From positions 1-64,000 of the forward strand of contig JADDMT010000073.1 in the NCBI GenBank assembly GCA_021401465.1: a DNA stretch of 64,000 nt. Direction: 5' to 3'. This DNA comes from Teratosphaeria epicoccoides. Its lineage: Eukaryota > Ascomycota > Dothideomycetes > Mycosphaerellales > Teratosphaeriaceae. Positions 1 to 11,680 of this stretch are shown here, piece by piece. The notes below the pieces were generated by a model. That model ran no database searches and was not told the origin of the DNA. It worked only from the letters and a program-made list of their open reading frames with translations. The position numbers and the translations under genes are program-made. Numbering within the stretch: the stretch's first letter is position 1; each line of letters opens with the position of its first letter.

Positions 1-91
1 GAAAGAGTAACTTATACTACTACTATATAGTGAGTACAATAAAGGTAATACTTTACATTATAGCAGAGAGAACCTATATGTACACTTTTAA
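1..91. repeat. left terminal inverted repeat
   Basis: Aligns with the reverse complement of 3971-4064 with a few gaps and mostly transition differences. It may continue to the left of the window. Confidence 0.65.
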
Positions 92-399
92 TGTTAGGAC
101 TACCTCTACACATCCCTATAGAATCTATCTACTAACTTACTAGCCCCGACTAGCCTAGCATGGCGTAATCTGGCCGGGGTCGTCCCTATTAGGGCTCGCC
201 TAGCCTAGGCATAGTAAGGGGACTCCTTAATCCCCCTAACTAATCCTACTTCCTTCTCTATCGATTTAAGTAGTCCTACTATAGACCTATAGTCTATACT
301 TTAGCTAGCCTACACTAGTCTTATTATCTTATACCTTGCTTCTTAGTCTTTACAGCTAGTAGCGGCATCGTTAGTAGCGGCGTCTTTACTACAGAGGGC

Positions 400-1496
400 T
401 TTGCAGCTAGTAGTAGCGTCTCTAGCTACAGAGTCTTTAGTGTTAGTGACGCTGTTATAGCTGTAGGAGCCAGATAAGGTCCTAGAGTTATACTAGTAGC
501 AGTAGTAGTAGCAGAACCATGAGTAGCCCTAGGAGCTAGCGACTAGCGCTCTTGTTTAATTATCGGCTCTAACTTAGACGCCTTTGTCTCCTGCTACTTC
601 TTTAAGTATAGTAAGAATACCCCCTAGCTCTTCATGAAGGTATCTAGTAGTAGAAGCTTATTATTACTACTAAGCTTAGTCAAGTTAAACATATCTACCC
701 CCTGCTACAAGCTATATGCTAGTAGGGCATCTAAGCTAGAGACTAGCTCTACTTTGATAATTCGACTATTAAATGCCTCTGTGATTACCTCTGTAATTCG
801 TCTAATTGTTTGTAGCGCTAGAGTACCTAGTAAAGCTCAGACAAGCAGATTAGACGAAGGGTCTCGTTTGTAGCCTCGCTGTGTACTTACATAGCGACTT
901 GTAGTAGCGGCCTCATCTTTAGCGAGAATAGCGTGTATAACAGGGTCGCTAACATTGTAACTATACTGCCATATTAGGGGGGGTAGCCTGTCTTTAATGT
1001 CTGAGCCATAACAGTCTTCTAAGAGCTCTTAGAACTTAGCATCTATAAGACTAAATCTACTAGCGTCTAAATTATTAGCTACTAGCTTGTCATTACTTAC
1101 GAGCTGCTTGTCTAGTAACTAGTAGGCGTTCTTCTTAAGGTAAGTAATCTAAGCAGCTATCTAAGCGTCTGTTTTAAAGAGTACTACGTTAATCTAGAGA
1201 TTGTACTTATTGTCAGCCTTAGGCAGAGTCCTAAATAGTTCTAGCATCTTCTTAATATCGTCGTATAGCTCTATATCGATCTTAGTAAATTGCTATGTAA
1301 CTAGATCTGCGGGTTAACTATTAATAAAGAGGTGCCCCTAGTATCGTGGAAACGACTTGATATTCTTAAGATAATCGTGCTTGACACGACTTAGCAGAAA
1401 GTTAATAAGCAGGGGTTTGTCTTTAAGATTATTGTATTCGTTGTCATACAAGGCTACTACCCTGTCACACTAGTACTCTAGCTCTGCTACAGACAT
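400..1496 (-). pseudogene. decayed unknown ORF inside the TIR element
   Basis: A minus-strand frame can be followed from an ATG at 1496 (start MSVAELEYQCD) down to about 400, roughly 365 codons. It is interrupted almost only by TAG, with an occasional TGA. The sequence between stops is protein-like, mixing charged and hydrophobic residues, with a stretch reading SLIDAKF then ELLED near residues 145-160. I do not recognise a family. The first part resembles the helical capsid region of retroelement gag only in a general way. It lies in the left half of the TIR element with another decayed frame (about 3000-3660) upstream on the same strand, so both probably belong to the element. Confidence 0.4.
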
Positions 1497-2999
1497 AGTA
1501 TCGACCTTGTCATGCTGCTTAGTCAAGGTAAAGGTCTTTACTTGCTTCTAAACCTTCAGATTAATTCTTAAACACTTTGGTACTAGTGCTAGCAGATTTA
1601 GAAGAGAGCTTCTTACTACCTTGCCTTTACCCTGTGTCGATTAGGGCTGCGGCTATTCTGTGACTACATAATACGAGCTAGTAGGGGTACCGCCATATAG
1701 TGTTACCTTAGCTAGTAGGAGAGGTTTGTGTCCTATATACTCTTAATTAGCGACAGGGGCTATACTAGCGTAGGATGTAAACGCTAGCGGTCCTTAAGGA
1801 ACTTAAGCTACTTGACGGCGCTTCACATGAGCTGCCTAAAGATGACAAGACTCTAGAGTTAGTTATAGACCCGCATTTGTCTTAGCAGAGGCTAGTTATA
1901 GTGTAGTCATAGCTACAGTTAACGCATTAGGGTTAGGGTTAGACCTAGGGGTCTAGTCAATATTAGCTTCTACAAGACTAGACAGTTAGTTAAATGCCAT
2001 CAAAACTAGGGCATAGTAGGCGCTCGTAGTGTAATCACAGAGGCCTCTAACGACTTACCCTAAAGGCCTTACGTTACTAGTTAGGGCGTTATTAGCGTTA
2101 CTATTACTTAATAGGTAGGATTAACTATCAAGTAGTAGTTACACTAGGGCACTTCGTGATTATAAAGAGCATAGGGTATTCCTAATACTAGACAAGCTAT
2201 TATCTAGTCTCTAATACGCTACAGATGTGCTAGCTCTGCTATAATATTTTAATAATACTAAGCAAAGAGGTAGTAATTAAATCAATTAAAACAGTGTTAC
2301 AGGGGACCTATTAATTAGCAGGCGAAAGACACAGAGTAGTAGTAGTCTTGTTCGATTTAACAAGGAGCGTACTAATAGTCTTATAAGCTACACATTGTTA
2401 AAGCTATCTAACAGCTACGTTATCTACTCTGGAAGTAGTAGTATTAGTCTATTAATAGCCTCATGTACCTGTAGATTAACATTCGGTTAGAAGCGAGGTA
2501 CTACATAGTACTTGTTAGACTATGCTAGCTTTAGCTTAGTATTACTAGCATCTAGATAGGCCTTTGCGGAGTTGCGGAGGTAATAGTAGGTAAGCTTATA
2601 TAGCCTTCTACTACTCTCTAGCTCATTAGCGTCGCTAGTAATAGCAGCCATATTAACGCTGACCTATACTAAGGTACTAGCGTACTATGCTAACGTGTCT
2701 GCAGGAAGGTACTCATTAATATCTGCTAAGAGTTAGCAAAGTACCTTGAGGCGTACTATAACTACACTATGATTAGCGCTACTAGGTAGGGGTTATGCAT
2801 ATTAAGCGAACTTAGAGAGCTCTTAACAGCTCTCTAGTATGTCGATAGACTCTGTAAGTACTCTGTAATTAGGACTTACTAAAACCTGTAGCTTCAAGGT
2901 ATTCCTTAATTGCTGCTAATTAGGGACTATTAGCGTTAATTCGCATACTGCTTTAGCGGCTAGGCATAGTCTTATAACTCTCCGGATATCCATATAGCC

Positions 3000-3660
3000 G
3001 CTTAGGGACCCCTAGCATACAATGTAGCCGCCGTGGTTAGCTGCGAATCTTGTAGTTCCTCTACAAGATTAAGAACTTAGTAGTAGCTATCTAGATGATA
3101 GGCATGTAGACTATAATAAAGGCGATCTTGTTAGAGAGGTAGTCTTCGCTCTATTAGCCGCTATCTTTAAGCACTTGAAACTAGTCTCTCTAGTAATTAA
3201 GCTTAGTCTTTAAGAGCTAGCCCTACTATACCTTAATGCGCTAATTTATCTTGCTTGTCCTATACTAATAACAATTAGAGAATATAAGCTCGTTCCTTAG
3301 TAGCAGCTAGAGTCTCAAGACTAGCTGCTTAGCTTGCTAGCGATGCTACACGTCTAGCTAGCGTAGGGGCTCGTTGTCGTCATCGTCGTCGTCTTGATTA
3401 TTAGAGTTGTCTATCTTGTCGAATAGCAATAGCCCTTAGTCGCTAGCTGTAGCCGCTACCCTTGCCGTAAATTAAGCCTCTTGCTAATCGCCTAGCTCCT
3501 CTGCGTCTAGACAACGGCCTTTGCCTACGTCCCTACGAGCTTCTTGTAATAGCTAAAAGTAAGCATTAGCTAGATCTAGTGTCTTAAGACCCCTGTTACT
3601 CCGGATTATTTAAGGCACTATCAAGAACTCCTGCACATATTAAGAGTATTATGTAAGGAC
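3000..3660 (-). pseudogene. decayed unknown ORF with an acidic Asp run
   Basis: One minus-strand frame reads across about 220 codons with many stops, nearly all TAG and so probably former Gln or Trp codons. It includes an Asn-Asn-Gln run followed by six Asp residues and Asn-Glu-Pro (about 3370-3400) and then a Gln-rich, helix-like segment. A further coherent stretch in another frame continues to about 2620. No family is recognised. Its position between the TIRs suggests an element-encoded protein. The GAC codon run survives because it offers few CpA sites. Confidence 0.35.
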
Positions 3661-3970
3661 GCTTAGCTTCATGCGTCTAACAATGCTAACATAGATCTAC
3701 ATGATATTACGAGACTACATGTTAATAGCGGCGTAAATGCTAATTCTAAACATCTCTATCTTGTAATAGGCGTTAATTAACTAGCCCTAGTTTAGTCTAG
3801 GAGCTTAAAGGACACTACGCTTTACCCTTAAAGGACAACTACGCTCTTAAAAGCCCCGGGGGTTAACGCTCCATGCGGCTTAGAAAAGGCGATCACTATT
3901 ACAATTAAGTAGTAAGTATACTGTAATTAGACTATAAGTGTCCTTACTATCTAACTATCCTATACGCATG

Positions 3971-4064
3971 TTAAAAGTGTATGTATAGGTTCTCCCTGCT
4001 ATAATGCAAAGCATTACCTTTGTCATACTTACTACGTAATAGTAGTATAAGCTACTACTCTTCC
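3971..4064. repeat. right terminal inverted repeat
   Basis: Reverse complement of the left end. Similarity begins at TTAAAAGTGTATGTATAGG and runs to the ACTACTCTTCC end. Confidence 0.65.
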
Positions 4065-4784
4065 CTTTCCCCTTCCTCTTAATTAAGCTTCTTCTTGTAG
4101 CTAAGGGTAATATGTTGCCGCTACAACGTTCTACAGCTTATGTCGTATCTATTTGCAGACAATACATCGAGTATCTCCTTGTTAGTAGACTGCTAGCACT
4201 AGTGTTAATGCTCTATAAGGTAGTTAACCTTTACTACAACTTTGCCTCTAATACAAGGTACATATTTGCAGAAGCTGTAATCATCGAGCTGCCTTGCAAG
4301 GCAACTGCGACTAATAATCGTCTGTTCTTCCTAAATGATAGTCTCCTAGATATTAACATGGCAGATACTAATAGCTATAGCTTACTACATATACTTGTGC
4401 TAGTATGGCTAGTTAATTACCTGAGGTAGCATAGTAAAAACAACAACGATATTAGTGCTAATAGATTATTGTTAATAGGTATATAGGCCTATATAGGTAT
4501 TAGAAGGTCGATTCTTGATGTGGCTGTAAGCTAAGAACACCCCTTATGTAGAATTAGCACATTTAGACTACTGTCTACACGCTATGCATTTCCGTTACTG
4601 TCCGCGTAAATAGTAGTCTCAGGACCTAATTCGAGTTGCTGTTACAGCTGTGTATAGAGAAGACCTCGTTAATAGAGGTACTATCTACTTAGTGCTTACC
4701 TAACTGTCCGCTACTAGTCTAGCATAGTCTACTATCATGTATAAAGGAAACAGATCTTACTAGAGGCTAAAAATACGATTAGAG
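4065..4784. other. RIP-altered flank between TIR element and Copia
   Basis: No recognisable gene. A 105-codon frame at 4112-4429 on the plus strand is leucine-rich, lacks family features and is probably a chance frame. This stretch and the sequence after 11680 were contiguous before the Copia insertion, as the shared target duplication shows. Confidence 0.5.
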
Positions 4785-4789
4785 CCATG
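4785..4789. repeat. Copia-1 target-site duplication, left copy
   Basis: CCATG. The partner at 11676-11680 is CTATG. The single difference is C to T before A, the RIP context, so mutation followed insertion. Confidence 0.75.
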
Positions 4790-4978
4790 TGTTGTTTAGT
4801 AAGCCCTACTAGTCGCGAGGCAAGGTGTCTAGTATAAGACAAGGCTATATTACTAGAACACTATAGTAGCGTATGTTATAATTATAAGCAGCTATAGTAG
4901 ATTATAGATAGGAGTAATAGCGCTTATTAGAAAGACTATGCATTTAGAACACCACGAAACGGCAATATATATTTAATA
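4790..4978 (+). repeat. Copia-1 5' LTR
   Basis: Begins TGTTGTTTAG and ends ATATTTAATA; the final TA probably replaces CA. Matches 11487-11675 over its full 189 bp with mostly transition differences. Confidence 0.92.
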
Positions 4979-4991
4979 GTTATAAGCCTAG
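4979..4991 (+). other. Copia-1 primer-binding site (probable)
   Basis: GTTATAAGCCTAG starts at the LTR edge. The same 13 bases lie at the equivalent place next to the 5' LTR of Copia-2 (minus strand, just left of 47676), which supports a shared tRNA-priming site. The tRNA cannot be named because the site may be mutated. Confidence 0.6.
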
Positions 4992-5130
4992 GTCACGATT
5001 CTGCAGACTCTTAGGTTTTAACAATCCTTAGAGACTACTTAATCGCAAAAACGCATTGTTTGCAAACTAAATATTACTCGTAATTTAAATTTGCATCCTA
5101 TGCTACTCATCTATAATAGAGAAATTCAAC

Positions 5131-6573
5131 ATGAATTCATTAGCTATAGCTCTTAGCACCATGCTAAAAGACGAGATCCTGTTCAATTTCACTAAGTATA
5201 ACAAGTAGCATAATGAAGCTAAGGCTAAGGCCATTAATCTTGAGATCTAGCAGTACTTTACTAACAAGCTAGGGGTCATGAGAGAGGCTAAGCTAGTACC
5301 TCTAGTCATGATAGCTCGTCTAAACTTTCCTCTAATAAACGCTACCTAAGAAGAACGTTATAACTACAAGAATGCAAAAGAGCTATAGACTAAAGCTAAG
5401 GCTAACTTCTTATACGCGACTAAACAATACGAACGATTCACTAACCGCAGAATGATATTTAAGATGTATCTTGACAAAACGATCCTAAGTATGTATTTAA
5501 CAGAACTAAATACTAACTAAACGACACTAGCTTAGTAGTAGGACTTTATTACGACAAACCTCTCTCTAATAGATAAGAACTGTCGCTAGATGCTTACTAA
5601 TAAGAACTTGACTCTTAGGAGTAGCGGACAAGTTAAGATAATTAAGAACTAGTTTATAGAATAGCTTAACTACAAGGTAAAGCTTATCTGCTATAATCAC
5701 GAACTCTAGCATGTAGTCGTTAAGGACTTCTACAGAGCCTTTAAGTCTACAATTAATCTACCTACTAGTCAGATAGTAGCTACTTAGGCTAATCTATTAT
5801 CCGCAGTTAATTTCTACAGGAAGTTTATTAGGCGTAGACTAGCAAATCTTCAAGTTACTAGATCCTAGGCTTATGCTACCTTTAGTAGTATAGCTCTACC
5901 TACACAAAGTATGTCTTTAGTAGATAATCTAGTAGTAGGAACTTTAGTTAACCTATGACTAGAATAGCTACGACGTCAGAAAACGTGCTTAAACTAGACA
6001 GGGAAGACTATAGATAAGGCCTATGTCAGATTATAGAGCTACCTAACTGTTAATCACAAGATTAGGCTAGCACTAGACGAGATGTTAGGCGAAGATCGCC
6101 GAGCATTCTAGTACTATTAGCAGATCCTTAGAAATAATCGCGATAAGTGCATAACCTAAGCTTAGAAGTTCGGAGACCCTGAAGCTATCAAGATCTAGAA
6201 GAAGACCTATAGTAGTAACATCTTAGGAGTAAAAAAGTTAATCGGATAATTAGCTAATGTCGCTATTACTACTACGGTGCAAATAACTAGGCACTCGGTG
6301 TTTGCTACCTAGAGTAAGAGTAGTACGGCAATTACTATGCTTCTAGATAGCAGATTAAATGTGCATATTATTAACAGTCTATACATTAGGATGTTCATGC
6401 CTACGAGATATCCTTCGGAGATAACTATTAGGTCTAGAAAATCAATTAACAAGCTAGTAGTTCAGGGAAACCTAACGGTAGACATTAGAGGTTATAATAG
6501 CGAGCTAATTAAGTTGAAACTAAGAGATGTGCTACTTGTCCCTAGCTTCTACGTTAATATCATCAAGAGGTAA
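5131..6573 (+). pseudogene. gag: Copia-1 gag and protease region (decayed)
   Basis: The frame starts at ATG 5131, 152 bp after the LTR, and stays in one register to 6573, interrupted by many TAG and a few TAA. Gag is the capsid protein that packages the element RNA. The N-terminal ~330 residues are helical and lysine-rich, as in Copia gag. The last open piece (6337-6573) is the protease: it shows L-D-S-R where the active site is Asp-Ser-Gly, and a later D-V-L-L-V-P with N-I-I that matches the conserved end of Copia proteases. The Gly-to-Arg change fits G-to-A mutation. No clear zinc knuckle remains. Confidence 0.8.
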
Positions 6574-9500
6574 TGTTTAAGGACTACAGACTATTCTATA
6601 ACCGCAGAGCTAGTTAGTAGCTAGATGAGCATGACAACCTAGTTATGACAGTAGTAAAGGATTAGAGATTGTCGTGGATTAAGCTAATATAACGCGAGAT
6701 AGACACATCTTCGCTAGATATTACATAATAGCTATCACGAGAAGATAGCTTACTAATGTTAGTAGCAGACGCTCTTTAGTAATAGGAAATCGACAGCTAT
6801 AAGAAGGCCTTTATAGCGTAGTCTAGCTAGTAGCTACTACGAAACAGGAAGATGTTACTAGTACTTACTTATAGGGTACTTAGCTACATCTCTAGAGACA
6901 GGATTGACTACATACTAAAGGTAGTTACTAGCGTGAGTTTCGCTAGAGATACGCCTGCTCTGTTAACTAACGAGTGTAAAACTTGCGTACTATCTAAAAG
7001 CAAGTAAGTTATCTTAAGAAGACAGTAATTCTAGACGAGACTCTTATCACTATTTAGCGATATTGTAATAGACATTACGGAGTTTAACTCGGCGTTTAAT
7101 AGTTATAGGTACATAGTACATGCCTATAATGCTAACACTAAGTTACACTTTATCTAGACGATAGTATCCTACAGACAGGGAGACCTTCTTGCCTGCTATT
7201 AGGAACTATAGCAGTTTGTCAAGGATTTTAGTTAGGAAATGTATGTTCTGACTACTAACAATAACTGTTGCCTAGGTCTTGTCTTTAGGTCTGTTCTTCG
7301 ATTAGACAACATGCTATAGAAACGGATAGCGGCATATACTCTAGAGTAGGATCCTGCAGAGAGAGGTAGTTAATCGGTAATTTAGCTAGCAAGATCTCTA
7401 GCGATTAATGGAAATTTACCTGAAAATCTCTAGCTAGAGTTAGTCGTAGTAGCTACGTACATCCTTAATTAGTTACTAACCCTGTTAATTAGCTACAAGA
7501 CTCTAGTTAAAGCATGTTACAGCAAAAAGCCTAGTATTACCTACATGTTCGTAGTTAGGGTAAGAGCGTATACTCATAAGACCTGCAATAGTAACCTACT
7601 AAAGAGAGCGAAACTGCGGGCTCGTGCGCACATTAGGTATTTAGTTAGCTTTAAGGGTCATAACATCTATCGCATCTAGATCCTGTCGAAAGGAGTAATA
7701 ATCCGGACTAGAGATGTGATCTTCGATAAGTCTAAGAGGTACTCTAAGCAGGATATCTACCTTGCGGCAGTTATCGACTCGGGCATTAATGTAGTAGTAG
7801 ATCTACAGGAGCTGTAAGGGGCGTTTAAATCATAGTTTAATGACTTGATCTTTAAGACGTTAGCTGTCTGCAGGGACTTGCAACTAGCTAAGGGGATAGA
7901 CTCTCAGGACTCTCAGGACTCTCTAATAGATGATATTAATTAACTGTATCATCTAGAACCGGAATTTAAGTATGAGATCACATGAAGTTTTCTACTAGGC
8001 AAGCAGGAACTAAGCTAACACTTCTTTGAAAACATCTTTCCTACGCTTGATCTAGAGTATAGCCCTCTAATAGGTACGCTATCAGGACAGAAAAGAATTG
8101 TAGTAGAAGCTAATCTAGACGAGGACTTTCTCTTTCCGCATAATAATAAAAGGACGAAGATTACATGTGTAGTAATCCTAGAATGAGCAATTATTAACAA
8201 TATCATCTACAAGAATCTAGACTAGCCTATGTATATTCGATTACTACTACTACTACCGAAGCAATAGAAAGAGCTAGCAACTTATCTATACAGGAAAGAG
8301 TTTAAACAAGCAGCGCATGTTAAATTCAACAAAGGACTATTAACAAGAACGTACTATGCTGTCCCTAAAGAAGAAGCTAAGGATAAGTCATTACCTACAA
8401 CATAGGTCTAGGGCTACAAGGGCGATAATCTTAGTATCCTAGTTAAGCATAAAGGCCGACTCTACGGAAGAGGCGATCTCTAACAGACCGAACTTGATAC
8501 CTACGTAGTAACTCTTAGCTCAAAACTCTTTAGGCTAATAATAGCTCTTATTAGGTACTTTAATCTTTAGACAATGTAACTCGATGTAGTAAATGCCTTT
8601 CTGAACTTACTATTACTAAAACCGAAATACTTGCAAATACTAGATAGCTTTAAGTACCTACTAGAGTACGCAGGAAAAGTGTTAAAGTGCGAAAAGGCAT
8701 TATATGGATTCAAGGAGTCGCTAAGGCTATAGTACGACCTACTAAAGGGAACTCTAGATGATCTTAGATTAAGAGAAGTTAAATCATGTATCTAGGGGGT
8801 AGGCAAAATTCTAGTATTCTTCTTTGTAGATAATATTAGTATTATCTTCCTACTAGAAGACTAAGACTTAGCGTAGAAACTTAAGGAAGATTTGATGAGG
8901 ATCTATGAGATACGTAACCTAGGGGAGCTAGCATACTTCTGTAGCATCAAAGTTAGCAGAAGTATAGCCGCCTAGACGTTATCTCTTACCTAGACCTTAT
9001 ACGTCAAGAAGATTAGAGCTCGCTACTAGATCAACTATCCGGTTAATAGCCTAGGTCTAAAAACGCCTCTCCTACTTGACTTTACTACTACAAGTAATAA
9101 GACTGCAACTCCTTATCTAATTAACAAGTTTAGATCTAAAGTTAGAAGTATTAACTTCGCTACTACATAGACTCGCCTAGATATTACGTTCGTAACCTCG
9201 CTACTCTCACGTTACCTTAAGAACCCTTCTCGCTAACACATCAAAGCTGCTAACTATCTTATCTGCTACCTTCTATTAACAAAGTACCTAGGGATAACCT
9301 ATAGACCTGACGTAGTGCTACAGGAATTTTATAGTATGTTAGACGCCTTATTTGCTAATAATAATGAGACCTAGAAGTCTAGTAAAGGTTTTGTATACAT
9401 GCTATTTAGTAGGCCTGTAGATTAGAAGGCAGTTAAGTAGACTATAGTCACAAAGTTAAGTACTAAGGCTAAGCTATATAGTCTAAGTCATGCTAGGTCG

Positions 9501-9790
9501 GAGATAATGTAGTAGAAGCGCACGCTCGAAAAGCTTAATATTAAACTACCTGAAGTCCTAAAACTCTACTATAATAACAAGTAGACTCTTCGCTTTGTTT
9601 AGTAGTCTAGGTATTACCTAGACACGAAGATACGGCATGTAGATGTTTAGCAATGTTAGCTGCAAGAAAGGTATCAAGCTAGAGACTTACACGTAGAATA
9701 GATGCTAACAGCTAAGATACTAGCTAATAGAATGACTAAGTTAATAGTAGCACTAAAGCACATGCGCTTTACTTAACAGTTACAGCTATA
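6574..9790 (+). pseudogene. pol: Copia-1 integrase, reverse transcriptase and RNase H (decayed)
   Basis: After a register change between 6573 and 6975 the frame shows the integrase zinc-site end CKTCVLSKSK (near 6975) and a core start SDIVIDIT with RYIVHAY. Around 8580-8880 is the reverse transcriptase: LDVVNAFLN, YGFKESLRL with a stop where Trp is expected, and VDNISII where Copia has VDD. RNase H follows, with TRLDITFVTSLLSRYL near 9170-9230. The order integrase before reverse transcriptase identifies Copia. The second catalytic Asp is Asn (GAT to AAT) and stops abound, so polymerase and integrase would both be inactive. Confidence 0.88.
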
Positions 9791-10306
9791 TCTAGTAAGT
9801 AGTAACTGCTTAGGGGGTAAGACATTAGCAGACAATAACAGCGTAGGAGACTAGCTTAGAGATAAGAACTAAGCAGGATACCTCTATAAAGAACGACAGA
9901 ACAACGAACAAACAAATGATATAGCGGAAAGGGGCCATAGATTAGCTCCTATAGAAAGCACATGAATAAACGATATAGTAATAGTAGTAAACAATATCAG
10001 CTAGACTGAATCAAAACAAACAAACGAACAAACATTACTTTACTTGACTGCCTTACTAGCTAAAAATGGAAGGCACATGTCATAAGTCATAATATGTCCT
10101 TAAGTCCTAATTAGACGAGTAAGAGTAATGTGTAATTTTCTGCAGGCATGGCAACTTAGCTTAAAGTCTTTTAAACTGCTAGTTTCATAATAACACTACT
10201 ATACTAACATCTAAGCTCTACCCTGTTACTTGTACTAACTCTCTCTAAGTAATACATGTTTAAGATACTAACCTTTACGCCTATTAACATAAGAGATTAG
10301 TCTAAG
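9791..10306 (+). other. Copia-1 spacer between pol and extra ORF
   Basis: No protein frame seen. It contains CTAAAAATGGAAGGCACATG near 10060-10080 and a pyrimidine-rich TTTTCTGCAG at about 10136-10145, which looks like a 3' splice site ahead of the extra ORF. This is suggestive only. Confidence 0.35.
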
Positions 10307-11470
10307 ATGCCTACGCTACTTATTAAAGAGACCCTATTAGGCGACGAGTAGCAAGCTCTTAATAGTTAGCTGTAGCACTCTTTGAATAACGCCTCACGCA
10401 TAGGGCTAATCTCCGATTTTAAGAGAACGGTACTTTAGCTACTAGCGGACATGTCTAGAGATGAAGAGAGCATTACTAAAAGTTAATACTAGGCATTTAC
10501 AGATGAGATTCTTGAGAAGGGATCGTAAGAGGAGTAAACTAAGCAAGCGACTAAAGTAGCTTAGCTAAGGTCGTTTACTTACTACAATTAATTAACTAAG
10601 AAATCAATTACTAGCATAGGGCTACACCCTATAGTACTTGCTTAGCGGAATCTAAGACCTTGTCAGAAAGGTCTAATTCATAGCAGGAAGACAATTAATC
10701 AGGGCATCGAGTCTAAGGAGGATAAGCAGCCTAACCCGAAAAGGGTACTAGCTTACAGACAGTTACCTCGCAAGAAAACAACCGTACTAGCTAATACACC
10801 TCTCGTAAAGTCAAAGAATATAGTGCCTACAAACACTTAAATACTATAATCGCTACTTACTAGCAAGAAGGAGCGTTTAGACGCCTAAAAGCTAGCTAAT
10901 ATCCGCGAACGACACAAGAAGTCTATATGTAAAACTACTAAGTTCATTATCTATAAGATCAAGTTCCTAGAGAAAGAATTATCTAAAGACTCTTAGAAGA
11001 GCAAGAGCGACGCAACTAACGATCTAATTGTCGAGATAGCCATCATAACCTTTCTGTACCTCATAGAGGTAGATAAGCTTAATCGTGACGCTAGACTATA
11101 GTATGTTAAACTAGCAGAGGCGCACGACTTTACTAGACTACTTGACTATAGCATAAAGATCGTCAAGAACTTAAAGAGACTAGACTAGGTAGAGTAACAC
11201 ATAGTAGTACACATTAAGGATAATAATAAGGCTAATTAGGGACAAAGCATGACTAAGCGTACCTCTAGCTCTTTACTAATTAAGCCTGCAGCTAAGAAGT
11301 AACGCACGAAGAATAGTACTAGAGATGATACAGATGCTAAGAGTAGGAATAAAGAGTTAATTAATAAGATGAAGGAGATCATGACTACAGGCTTTTAGTG
11401 TGTAGTAGAGGACGCGGTAAGAACCTTGAAGCGCTAAAGGGGCTCTTACTCAAATTAAGCTTCAGAGGTT
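10307..11470 (+). pseudogene. extra lysine-rich ORF downstream of Copia pol
   Basis: From ATG 10307 (MPTLLIKETLLGDE) a plus-strand frame runs about 385 codons up to the polypurine tract, broken by stops that are nearly all TAG or TAA. The product would be strongly basic, with KSKNIVPTNT, RERHKKSICKTTKF and KPAAKK near the C terminus, helix-forming segments (FLEKELSKDS, LIEVDKLNRDARL) and no membrane segment or signal peptide. Typical Copia elements end after RNase H. The position is that of accessory or env-like ORFs in some LTR elements, but nothing supports an envelope. A nucleic-acid-binding accessory protein or a captured host fragment are both possible. Confidence 0.5.
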
Positions 11471-11486
11471 AATCTCTAAGGGGGTA

Positions 11487-11675
11487 TGTTATTTAGTGTG
11501 CCCTACTAGTCGCGAGGCAAGGTGTCTAGTACGAGACAAGGCTATATTACTAGAACACTATAGTAGCGTATGTTGTAATTACAAGTAGCTATAGTAGATT
11601 ATAGATAGGAGTAATAGCGCTTATCAGAAAGACTATGCATTTAGAATACCACGAAACAGCAATATATATTTAATA
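11487..11675 (+). repeat. Copia-1 3' LTR
   Basis: Begins TGTTATTTAG and ends ATATTTAATA. Same length as the 5' LTR and preceded by the AAGGGGG polypurine tract at 11478-11484. Confidence 0.92.
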
Positions 11676-11680
11676 CTATG
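11676..11680. repeat. Copia-1 target-site duplication, right copy
   Basis: CTATG, matching CCATG at 4785-4789 apart from one CpA to TpA change. Confidence 0.75.

Larger units (their letters stand above)
1..4064. mobile_element. DNA element with ~95-bp terminal inverted repeats
   Basis: The first ~91 bases and bases 3971-4064 are imperfect inverted copies of each other. They share, for example, an AAAGGTAATRCTTTRCATTA core and a following GAGAACCTATA stretch; most differences are G/A or C/T. They enclose ~4 kb carrying decayed minus-strand ORFs. Long TIRs around a ~4-kb body suit a cut-and-paste transposon such as a Mutator-like element, but no transposase motif was recognised, so the superfamily is open. 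The left end may extend outside the window and no target duplication can be checked. The body is heavily RIP-altered. Confidence 0.6.
4790..11675 (+). mobile_element. full-length Ty1/Copia LTR retrotransposon (Copia-1)
   Basis: A 6886-bp element bounded by two 189-bp LTRs in direct orientation and flanked by a 5-bp target duplication (CCATG left, CTATG right). A primer-binding-site-like GTTATAAGCCTAG follows the left LTR and a G-rich polypurine tract precedes the right LTR. The order gag, protease, integrase, reverse transcriptase, RNase H is that of Copia. An unusual third ORF lies between RNase H and the polypurine tract. Every coding part carries TAG/TAA stops, so the copy is dead. The two LTRs differ at 11 of 189 positions by my reading, 10 of them transitions. 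Confidence 0.9.

Noticed and set aside
1926..1942. TTAGGGTTAGGGTTAG, telomere-like repeat
   Set aside because: Only about 2.7 units, inside a TAG-rich RIP-altered element; probably chance, not an interstitial telomere.
4112..4429. 105-codon plus-strand frame
   Set aside because: Longest frame in the left part, but no family features and no sign of stops at Gln/Trp positions; likely chance.
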